Positions 9,953-20,265 of a stretch of 64,000 nt of DNA are shown in pieces; position 1 is the first letter of the stretch, and each line of letters begins with the position of its first letter. This stretch comes from Membranipora membranacea. Lineage: Eukaryota; Bryozoa; Gymnolaemata; Cheilostomatida; Membraniporidae. The stretch is taken from positions 6,200,001 through 6,264,000 of the forward strand of contig OU612068.1 of assembly GCA_914767715.1 (NCBI GenBank). The letters run 5' to 3'. Made by a program: the position numbers and the translations under genes. The notes under the pieces are model-generated. The model did no database searches, was not told the DNA's origin, and saw nothing but the letters and a program-made list of their open reading frames with translations.

Positions 9953-12918
9953 CTATAACTGTTTTGTACATTTACATTTTTGCCTGTATATCAGGAATAA
10001 GACCAGCTGTGATATGCAGCAGAATAAAATGATTCCACAGATGCTAGCAACTGTTACTCCAGGATTATTCCAGTCAAGCACAATTGGATAGAGTACAATA
10101 TCGTTTGTGAAGAACGGAATCAGAGAGAAAATTGCGTAGACGACTCCGTAAACTACTGGATGTAGAACATGCGTAAGTCTGGTTGGTACTGCTCCCAAGT
10201 ACTGGTCTACCATGATAAGTACAGTGTTAAACACATGTAAGGCAACATCAAAGAAATCCGTTTGAAAACCTTCATAGATTACTCTTAAAGGGTAGAGCAC
10301 TGCCCAGTACACCAGTGTGACCAGAATGGCTGCTGTGATCACTATGTTGTAAATAATCCACTGAACCTTCATATACCACGGAAGAGTATTGTTTGATTCT
10401 GTTGAAGCTTCTGCTCTTTCAGCTGTTGACTCATTTTCCTGTGTGTTAAAACGAAAGTTATTTAGGACATTGATACCCACTCTTGCCTTGATTGATTATT
10501 TAGAGCAATGAAGGAGAGGGAGTTCATTGCTTACAGTGAAGCACAGAAATAGAGTGAATGTGTACGGAGTTTGGGAAACTCCCTGGTTGTGCCATAACAG
10601 TAATAAGAGTTATCTTATCGCTAAATAAGAGCAGACAACTAATAAGTATATTATAATATCGCTCTGTGTTATCAGGGAGGGTGTTATAACCAAGGAGGGT
10701 GGAGCACCCTTCCTGTTATATCAGAATATCTAGTTGCCTGCTCATGTCTTGATATGTATCTGGTCTAATGAACAAGGATACAGATTTTCTCTGTCCTTTG
10801 CGTGGACAAAACCAATCATTTCGGCCAGATATTGCATATTTTCATCATCTTGATGAGTTAATTCAATGCGTAAAAGATCTCTTTTACTCTATGGTTAATT
10901 TTTATTCATGGATAATCTTTTTGACTAGTTTGCTAACAAGGTCGGACACCCAAACTTGATTCAGTGTTATGCATCATAGGTTTGGAAAACTTGGCATGTA
11001 CAAAATATTTTTACGAGTGAGCTGATTCAGTCAAGTTCATTAAATTGTAATAGCTTTATGAAGTTTAACCATACTGGTAATGACTTCAATGTAGTCAGTG
11101 TCTGGTGTCAGTCTTTTTAGAAAGTATTAAAAGACTCAAATCTTACTGCCATCACTAGGAAGTAGGAAGTAGGAAGTATAACTAAGCAGCAGCAGAATTA
11201 CAGAGAAAATGATTCCGCAGTGAAATTTGCAAGAACATGTTTATTCATTATGATTTAATACCAGGCTTCAGCATTATCCCTCAACCCATCCCCCAGTCCA
11301 TATGGAGCAAGCAGTTTCTGATTAGTGGGATAGTTGGGACATACAATCTTACATGATATCATTGTAAGGAATGCCATTGAAGAGGAAGTGCGACTATTTC
11401 TCATCATGATTTACAGTAGCCTGTCTTGACAGACGTTGTTTGGGTCCCCCTCCACCTGCCGTACAAAGCTTGTCAAGACAGGCTAGAATTACAGATACAC
11501 TGACATGGATGTTTACGGCTAGAACTGCTTGGTAGCTCAGATACGTTATAGTACAAAGAATTAGAGCTATAAAGTTTAATATACATTTACAGCTGCATAC
11601 CCTTTTTTCTGTTTGATATGAGTCATAGCCTGGATTTGTTTCCCCTTGTTCACCACTTGGTTCGATTCTGCCCGTGTTTGTCTGCCGATCTTTATGATAG
11701 TGAATTATGCTGGAAAACAAGCACATACGATTATTCATCAGATTTTGTGTAAATTAAAACATTATCAAGCTATTGAAACTTATGGGTGTTAGTCAAAACT
11801 GCATCTAAGCCAAACATCATGGCTTGGTTAATGAACTCGAGGTTGTTCATGGGATACATGGCAGTTTCATATTTATATCTGTGTGATACATTTTTGCCGG
11901 GTGATAATTCTTGATAATGTAGCTTACACGAGCTTAGCTAGGAGATGCTATCTTACCTCCATCTTCCGCTGCAAACCAACAGAAGTCTAATCAGGCCAAG
12001 CCTTACCTTATGATAGTAGAGATTGTAAAGTAAAGAGCTAGCAGTGTAAAGGTCCATACAGTGAAGAAGAGAAACTGAAATCCAGGGTTTTCACGCTGTG
12101 CGCTGTTCACGATCAGTATAGTGATGAAAAAGATAGCTGAGAGGAGCCTGAATATCAAAAGTGGAAGAGCTGCATCTGCAAACTAAACACAAATATTCTT
12201 AATATACTGTACCTTGTTTCAAAAAGGCAAAGCATTAGGTTAGGTTAGGTTAGGTTTATTATTTCAATCCATGTATCAACAGGCGATAAAATTGGATTGG
12301 TACATAAAAATGAAAAAATTTAAATTTTTGTTGAAAGCTGACATGTAGTAAGGAAAAAGCTCTTTAAACGCTTTTGATTCCTGCACTTGGGTGGGCGATA
12401 AATGGTATGTAGGCGAGGGGTTACTTTTGCACAGTTAAAAACAACACAACTAAAAAGAGGATGGTCTTCATTGGATGCAATATTGTTAAAAACAGTTTTC
12501 AAGCAGATGTCTGTTATGATTGAGATAATTGTTGCCCCATCTAAGCTGTATAGAAATTTTCAAATAGAGGCTTAACTCAGAAGCTATGAACCTACTACAG
12601 TTATTTTGATTATCATCAAAAGTTTGGATATGGCATCAGCATGACAGTGCAGTGAATTTCAACTATTGTAACAATTGTAACTATTGATAAGAATAGTTGC
12701 TCTTAGCCATTAATTTAAACTGCTTACTGACTTCCAGTTTGGTTTGGCACATTTCTTTTACACTGTGGATTAATTCTCTGAACAAAAATATCAACACTGA
12801 CCTGCATTTTGTACATCTTCTTTGGGTCGCAATTACCAAGTAAGAAATTCTCTTTGCTGAATTCATCTTTAATATCTTGCCATAGACTTTGTGATGGTGT
12901 GATATGGCCGTCAGCCAT
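9953..12918 (-). CDS. RS1: rolling-stone-like multi-pass membrane protein, 4 exons
   Basis: Member of the rolling stone family; in Drosophila rost is needed for myoblast fusion, but the molecular role here is unknown. Coding exons on the minus strand: 12918-12802, 12182-12007, 11709-11601 and 10438-9953, with phases 0, 2, 0, giving 295 aa. About six hydrophobic segments are seen: two from exon 2 and four from the last exon. The family core LPWYMKVQW, YWAVLYP and VLDWNNPG is clear in the last exon. Exon 3 codes for a polar loop. The start MADGHITPSQ aligns with the starts of RS2-RS4. It is divergent from RS2, with 2.3 kb between the two ATGs. Exon 2 is best entered at the acceptor with AG at 12183-12184, because the next AG downstream breaks the frame. 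Confidence 0.85.
11417..11485. mobile_element. 69-bp TAGCCTGTC MITE with 9-bp target duplication
   Basis: The terminal repeats are TAGCCTGTCTTGACA and TGTCAAGACAGGCTA. The flanks GATTTACAG (11408-11416) and GAATTACAG (11486-11494) match at 8 of 9 bases. A 9-bp duplication suggests the Mutator-like superfamily. It lies in RS1 intron 3, just past the exon 3 donor. Confidence 0.7.
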
Positions 12919-12946
12919 GATGAGTCTTGTGGTAGATCAGAAATAC

Positions 12947-12967
12947 CAAGGAGTCTTTTACTCCTTG
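12947..12967. mobile_element. 21-bp perfect-arm palindrome with exact 7-bp target duplication
   Basis: CAAGGAGTCTTTTACTCCTTG is flanked directly by GAAATAC on both sides (12940-12946 and 12968-12974). It sits only 29 bases before the RS1 ATG, so it would lie in the RS1 5' leader or promoter. Confidence 0.65.
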
Positions 12968-12974
12968 GAAATAC

Positions 12975-15257
12975 ACTAGACAACAATTCAGAACACGATC
13001 GCTGACAGAACCGATGCTAGGAGTGATAGAAATTCCCGTAGAGAATTAGGATTTCTTCATCAAAGCCTATCCCGAGATAATGTGTTCAGTTTGTACACGT
13101 TGATGGTGGATACAGCTGTTTATACTTCCAACTATATGTAAAACCTGTTGTCCTAAAACTGGCTGAACCCTTGGTGAGCACACATTAGACTAGTTCACTT
13201 CAATTAAACAACATGGGTTTACGCATAAGTTCCTTAAATCAATGAAATAATTCCAATACATAAATAATATTGTGAGATAGAACAAAAAGAAGTTATTGGT
13301 AGCCCAATGCATTAATGATTTGGGCATTGAATGTGATCAGCTTATGAATGAAACCTTCGAATAACCAATGACCAATAGGTCACGCTGAATGTATGTCACT
13401 TTTATAACTTGGAAGGTTTTTAAATTGGGTGCAGTTGTACCGTTGTAATCACGTTTTATTATTTATGCTTAGTCACTGCTTCCCTATTTACTTCCCTATC
13501 TGATGTTATCATATTGGTTTTCAGGCCAGGCCAAATGATGATGACCATTTTTATCGTGAGTGCCACTAATTGGAATTCGACCCTCTCTCTCTCTCTCAAT
13601 TGATTTATCTCTGTTGCTCTCTAGTCATCTGATTTGATTCTTTGATCACATTCCCCATTCAAAGCCAGCTTATTTTGTAGGGAGGGGGGTCGCAGTGGTC
13701 TATCCTGTTAATGATATAGAGGAACCATGGATTACATATTACCGCAAGCTATTTATTTTTTGAAAAATTTAGATACCACATAATAATAATGCAATTTATT
13801 TAATAAGTATCCTTTCATCCTAGCATTAGCCGAGTGAAACATGTACTGATAGATCGATACCTGTGTACATGAGTCTACACATCATTCTGGTCTGGTGTCC
13901 ACAGTAAAGTTCTGATGTTGCAGTGTTCTACTTACACCGCCATACTGATCTTACTAGTTGAAGGAAACTTGACTGTTGCTCTAAGACTGACTGAATTTTA
14001 TCCTCAGCTTCACCATGCTCATAATTATTACGTTACAATTTTTAGTGCCTTTTGATCTGCCTTAGAGTTGTCACTCCATTACATAAGAGTGGATAAGTCC
14101 TAAAACGATGAGCGCTTTGCGCATCTTGCTATCTGTTGCTATACTATCTATACATGCTATATATGCCATACTGTACATTTATTGTGTCATGGGATTTGAT
14201 TCAGCAGAACCATATCACACATGGCTTATTAATTGCTAAAATGTAACAGGCCGTGCACGGTGAGAATATGATGTTGGCTACATTTATTTACCAGCTGGCT
14301 AGATCAATTGTTGTAATTAACCACGTAAGGTAATGTAACCAATAAATCCAGTAAGTTTGCAAGAGCTGCCTGGCCTATCTACCCAAAGGTTCGTATCCTG
14401 GCGCTTTGATTATGTATAACCTTTACGCGTTGATATGCATATAGGCGGAGCCGACTACTGTCAAGTTCTACCGCAAAAACAACTTGGTGAATCATTACGA
14501 GTCTTTTCTTGAAGTCATTTTTTTCCAAAGTACAAACAGTAGCCGTGTGACAAGGTTAAACCAATATAAGTACAATACAGTAGTCAATACAAGCATTGCT
14601 GTAAAACAGTTTTCAATTTGGTCACATCGAAAGTATTTGATGCGGTAACTAATCTGATCCACAATATGAGCAACAGTCACGTTACATTATACTTATGGCT
14701 TTGCTGTAGTCTCACAAGATCTCCAGTTGTAGGAGGCAAAGGAAGTTTTGTAATCGAATATGATTCATCCATATTGTAAATGGCGTTCATGAAACTAAAA
14801 TGCTATGTCATTATCAGAACCACACAAGTCCTGACAAGTGACAAGCAGTAACACTAAATCAGGACACAAATATTGCTCAATATATTGCTAATAATTCTAT
14901 GAACTGATCCCTACTCTGAGCTAATAGGTCACTAAATGGGACATTTGATGCAGACAATAAATCACACCATGATGTAATCAAATCTATAAACCAGGGCTTA
15001 GTGCTTGTGCACTATGATGAGCTGTTTATTAATATGCTGATTGCTCTCACATGACAATCAATGATTCTGCGGCATTTGCATTTTGATAAGGAATGGATAA
15101 GTAGGACTAGTAAGTGGGTATAGCAGTTTGCTCTTTGGCTTAGATCAACAGAGAAGCTTATTATATTACTTTTAGACCTGTTGCGTACGAAATAGTTGTC
15201 AGTCAGATACTGCATGTACCGTGTTGCAGCTTAGAGGAAAACATAAAGTTGTACAGC
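12975..15257. other. intergenic region between divergent RS1 and RS2
   Basis: No exon is recognised. It should hold both promoters; no clear TATA box could be assigned. A CT-rich patch lies near 13583, and a single arm of the CCTTGTCACGTGGCTAC repeat (reverse strand) lies near 14532-14555. Confidence 0.45.
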
Positions 15258-18200
15258 ATGGCTTTCTGTCAGGATTTTAAGAATGAGTTCTGTAGGAAGA
15301 AGATTCTGTTTCGCGACTGTAACCGCTGTAATATGTACATGTCACAGGTAAGAGTCTCTTTAAACTGTTTACTTGATTGCCAGGCGCCTTGGCATCCCTT
15401 GTTAAGATTGCTTTATGTGGCATTACATTCCGACAACCAGTTGTTGAAGTGCCACAAGCGTACGCCAGACCTATAACAAGTTTGATCAATTTGCCCGCAA
15501 TTCGGTTATTCCCATTCCACTGGCGAGCCAGCGGCAGCTCAAATCCTACATGCAGGCAAATTGGATCATGCTTGAGCTACGCAAGACCAAAGTTGAATCA
15601 TCATATTGGCCTAGTTTCATAGGTTCCAGTTCAATTTTCAGACATCTCCACCAAAAAGCCAAGAGCCCGAATATTAACCTTGTCACATGGCTACTTTTTT
15701 TGTTTTGTAAGCTGAGTGATATGGCATGTCATGAGCTCTACCTTTATCCTAAAATGTTTGATGGCAACTAATCCAGGATTCTGACAACGTTGTAGTGGTG
15801 GGATGTTGGAGTGCCTCTGCTTGTCTGGAGAGTTGTGGTAGCTATCAGTGCTTTAGTAGTTATCTCACTTGCTCTCAGCGGCACTTATACTCAAGTCCCT
15901 CAGGTCGCCTACTTTACAATATGGAGTTATATCATGCTTACATTATACTTCATAGTCAGCTCAATTGTCAGGTAAGAAGCGGGTCTGTCAAGGGGTCTTT
16001 AAATTTGAATGTGCAAATTATAACTATCACTTCGCTCGATATTATCGATCATTTGGTCTATCAATTAGACAATTTCGATCCGCAATCCCAATCAAGCAAT
16101 CATTCGCACTATTCGCTCAGGAATGTATAGAGCTCCATTAATGAGTGGGCAATTTTGGAGCAAGACTTCTAGCATGTGTCGCTCACTTAGTAAACGATCA
16201 GATAGTGATTTTGGCTATTTTTAATTGAAAGACAACCACCCTCCCTCCAGATTAGGTTAGTTTTTGAGGAAACTCGAAATTCTATAAAACTCCATATGAT
16301 AACTGCTGTCATTGATGTGAAATATTAGGAAAAATAAAAAAAATTAAAGTTGTTTCAATGCAGTAACAATGATTAACTGTGATTATTAAAAGTCAACTGT
16401 GTGATTTACCCTTCATGACCTGCTTGTTGTTGCCCCTAGTTGAATCACTCAAGCCTAGAGTGGCCTTCCATAACCAACCGTGGCTGGTACAACGCTCTAG
16501 ATTTTTTACATCAAGAATAAGTCAGTAGCCTATAACTTGATCTCTGAAAGAACTTGTGCTGGTATGATAGGCTGTGTTTCCACTCACAGCTAACCCAGAC
16601 AGAGTGATCCTGCCTTCTTCTCTTTTTTTGGTCTTAGTTGTTTCTTGCTTTGATCAGTGTAAAATAAAGTTTATAATATAATAAAATATTTCTCGCTAAG
16701 CAATTCGCCATATCTGCACATTGCGCATAACCGTCAGCCTGCATGTATTGACATTCTGTTTAATTCTGATGTTGACTTACACCAGCTGTGGTTAAGAGAA
16801 ACTTGACTATCTTTTTCTCTTTACACACTTACACGCTACTACACATGTTACAAACTGTGCAAAATATTAATCGGCAATGGAATGAAATGAATGAAATCCC
16901 ATTCATGCGGTAAGGTCAATGATAGCCTATAGGACATTGATTTGAGCTCCTGGAAATTCTGTATTCATCTCTCCTGCAGATTCTTCTTGACCATAAACCT
17001 TTGTTTGATCACCTGCTGCAATTCATATCAGAGTTTCAGTTTGAGGTCTTTGAACATTATAATATGTTGAATGATGAAGAGAGTTTTTGTGTTTGGAAAG
17101 GAGTGTAGCAGTCAATCAGGGGGGGGGGGGGGTCTTTCAATTAGAAACAGCCAAAATCGCAGTCTGAGCGATACCTGCTAGGGCTCCCGCTTTCAGATCG
17201 CTCACTCAATAATGGAACTATATACATGCTGAAACAGCGATTTTGGAGCGATTTTTGTCTAATTGAAAGACCAAGTGAGTGATAATTTTGAGCGATGTGA
17301 TAGTGATAACTTGCTATAGTAAAGCACCGCTTTTTCTAATTGAAAGACCCCCCAGGAAGCGTCCAAGGTACCTTGTTTCAGGGAGGTCATTGGCTTCCAA
17401 GTACGATCGTCCATCCTCAATCAATCATCTATCCATCATTTTGTTTTTAGTATTTACTCAGTGTATGCAGATAGGAACACATTAGCTATACCCAGAGAAG
17501 CACATGTCACAGCACCTCAAGACGAAGAAGGCTTTACTGGTTCATCAGTTGAGCCCCCTTCAGACATCAGATCCACCGAGGTGCTGGATAGAGAACTTGT
17601 AAGTTACTGAAGGAGAAAAATGACTGCTTGTCAAAAGTAACATCAAGTTGTCAGAATGAGAGAATCCCTGTTGTACAAATTACATGGATACAAAGAATTA
17701 GGGTTATCGTTGAAACAGTGGAAGTGTATTTCTGCTAAGCACTTATATGACTTGCAAGGTTTGCATTTAAATCTTGCAGGAAACACCTGATTTTGTGATT
17801 GAACAGAAAGTAAGTAGCCCAAAACAAGTGAATTTCTGAAAACTTGTGCCTCTTTCACTCAAAACTGTACTGAACTGTTCTCCTGCATGCACCTTAGCAA
17901 TTGACCAACCTAATCTATGTGCTTCACAACCAGAACCAAGACAGGTTTCAAGTTGAAGATAAGGAATTTTCCTTGGTTCAGTGAGTGGATTTCATGTTGA
18001 GGGGGTGGGATGGGATAAGTGTAACTGTTTCTGCAAAAGTTAGTTATTCTTTTGGTGTGTTGTGTAGCTTGACGGCTCGAATGGAGGATATTGTTTATTA
18101 TTGTATCTTTATTTGTTTTCTGGTTTTGTATTGCATTGTTCTCCAAAGAGTCCTGACAATCTAAATCTGTGTTTCACACACCTCATTGTAATTGTATTGT

Positions 18201-18895
18201 ACCCATTCATTGTTATTGAGCATGTTCAGGGGGTGAAACTAGTTAGAATTCAGGCTTCAGGTTGCTTGTGACAGGGACATCCTGATAGTTTGTGCCATAC
18301 TTGGGAGCTAACCCTCGCTTCAAGGTCTTAAATTGCAGATAAATTAATATGCATAATTTTCCCAAAAATTATTTTCTCACAAAAAGGCAATTTAACTCTT
18401 GTGCTGACTCATTCTGATTGTTAGGTACGTAACAGGGCTGCCGGGGAGCAGGAGGGAGAGAGTCTGCCCTGGTATATGGTGATACAATGGATCTTATACA
18501 ACATCGCACTACCAAACGCCATACTAGTCACAATCATCTATTGGTCAGTCCTATATCCGATGCTTACAGCACATGGCTTCAACACAAGTTTACTCGATGT
18601 TTGCTTACACGGTCTGAATACTCTGGCTATGATTACTGAGCAGTATCTCAGCGCTATTCCTACAAGACTGCTGCACGTCATCTATCCGATGACATATGCT
18701 ATAATTTACGGTATCTTCTCTGGAATTCTTTATGGTGTGGATAAGATAGTCCTGTACCCGTATGTTTTGGACTGGAGCCAACCAGGTATTACTATTGGTT
18801 CATTGTGTGGTATTTTACTATTCTTTATTATTGCTCAATTTGTATTGTTTGTCATATATCGTGCTCAAGAAAAATGCTGTAGGGGAAGACAATGA
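15258..18895 (+). CDS. RS2: rolling-stone-like multi-pass membrane protein, 5 exons
   Basis: Coding exons: 15258-15347, 15796-15971, 17451-17598, 17780-17809 and 18425-18895, giving 304 aa. Exon 2 has exactly the length (176 nt) and phase of RS1 and RS4 exon 2. Hydrophobic segments: two in exon 2 (VPLLVWRVVVAISALVV; YFTIWSYIMLTLYFIV) and about four in the last exon, which also carries LPWYMVIQW, YWSVLYP and VLDWSQPG. The 30-nt exon 17780-17809 (reading ETPDFVIEQK) is framed by good splice sites and keeps phase, but it is short and could be skipped. Exon 3 is a longer acidic loop than in the paralogues. Intron 2 holds two GGGGTCTTTC MITEs. Confidence 0.85.
15992..16240. mobile_element. GGGGTCTTTC MITE (degenerate copy)
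   Basis: It starts GGGGTCTTTAAATT and ends AATTGAAAGAC. The interior carries the same GCTCACT, CGATC and ATTTTGG motifs as the copies at 17119, 39549 and 56582, in reverse order. It lies in RS2 intron 2. Confidence 0.55.
17119..17353. mobile_element. GGGGTCTTTC MITE with a 14-base G run
   Basis: A run of 14 G opens the left terminal repeat (TCTTTCAATTAGAAA from 17133). The right end is its inverse (TTCTAATTGAAAGACC, then a C run ending 17353). An internal copy of the end (CTAATTGAAAGACCAAG near 17262) makes it compound. It is about 80% like the copy at 39549-39794 by eye. Confidence 0.7.
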
Positions 18896-20265
18896 ACACA
18901 AATTCCAAGCCATCATTACCTAGCCTTGTCACGTGGCTGGCTACTTTTTTTGTAGCCGTATGGCAAGGTCAATCAATATCAGCCATAACTAGCTATTTTT
19001 TAGTACTCTTTAATAATATTCAATTGTTATCTTTTATTCTAAAGTGAATTAAATTTTGTACATGTCACCACCATATTTGTCAATATATCATCCATCATCA
19101 CTTTCTGCACATAACCAAGGATTGATTGTATACATAAGCTGTAAACATCACTACCGTCAAGGAGTTGGAAGTCTCCTTGCTCGAACACTGCTTGCTACTC
19201 CTTGCTGCAAATCAACATTTTTTATTTCTTAAAATTGCAACATATAATGGAAACAAGTAACCAGTAGCTAGTCACATGACTCACCACATTTAATCAGACA
19301 CAACTGATTGTAAACTGTCAATCGTGGAATGGGAAAAGGAGGAAATAATCTACACACGATATTCAGATATTTTTCAATTCAATTAGTCACAAATTAAATG
19401 GAATGTGTGTGTGTTGTATGGATAAGGAGTGACAAAATTTCGCAATCAGGAAATATGCGGCATACTGAGCTCAGAGGAATGCGCAAAAACATGCCACTGT
19501 TGATGGGGCCAGTTGCGGTGGGCATCCTAATCCTCTCGGCTGTAGACAATCGAGTGGTTACCACACTAATCTTGGTTTCTCTGCCACAGACCAGAACGAT
19601 GCTCTTACAACCATCTTGATCTGATAGAGAAAATTTAGTAGGAAGAAAGCTGATTCCTAAATGTATCAAACCACTCAAGCTTGAGAAAAACAATTAGATT
19701 CCATAAAGTTATCAGTATTGACTAATAGGGAACATTTTGATGATTGGATGATGAATGTACCCTTGGTCGATCCTAAGATTGATATCGTTATTGATTTTAT
19801 TTGTCAATTTGAGGCTAGTAGTGCCTTTTATCAGTCAATTTACTTCTTATTCAGGTCCAAAGTCGTCATACTGAACCAAACAAAATAGACAAAAGTTTTC
19901 TACCCCACCCATTTATGACTGAACCCGAGCTTCTACCGGTCCAAGAAAAGATGATATGCTGCTCTGCTGTCCCATCTTTACCACTGAATAGCATAAAAAG
20001 CAAGTGACCGGTTCTATCTTGGGCATCTTTGCATGCTACATTCCTGACATTTTTCATACACTGCATGACAAATTTCTGTATAGGTTTGTAGGTTTGAAAT
20101 ACATTAACTCAATACCAGGTTGCCTACCCTATTTATGACTGCGCATTTTATTTCTTCATAAAGAGGAATTGTCTCCCTCTGCTCAAAGAGGGTATAACTC
20201 CAGAAACATGGATCACACTGTATCAAAATAAAAAAAATTGGTCGCATAGCAAAGAATGTTCAACT
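18896..20265. other. intergenic, convergent 3' ends of RS2 and RS3
   Basis: No exon is seen. The part from about 19260 is the left portion of the RS3 duplication unit and resembles 24540-25600. An AATAAA on the minus strand (20152-20147) lies 114 bases after the RS3 stop. A CAAGGAGTT...CTCCTTG palindrome at 19158-19179 has no flanking duplication. Confidence 0.45.
18921..18970. repeat. short palindromic repeat CCTTGTCACGTGGCT...
   Basis: TAGCCTTGTCACGTGGCT and its inverse AGCCGTATGGCAAGGT surround a T run. Single arms of the same sequence occur near 9728, 14540 and 15680, so this is a dispersed repeat family. Confidence 0.5.

Noticed and set aside
12235-12254. Four TTAGG units, the arthropod telomere repeat
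   Set aside because: Only 20 bases, inside RS1 intron 1; too short to indicate a telomere relic or an arthropod.
19158-19179. CAAGGAGTT...CTCCTTG palindrome
   Set aside because: Same family sequence, but the flanking 7-mers (CTACCGT and CTCGAAC) do not match, so it was not counted as evidence for a 7-bp duplication.
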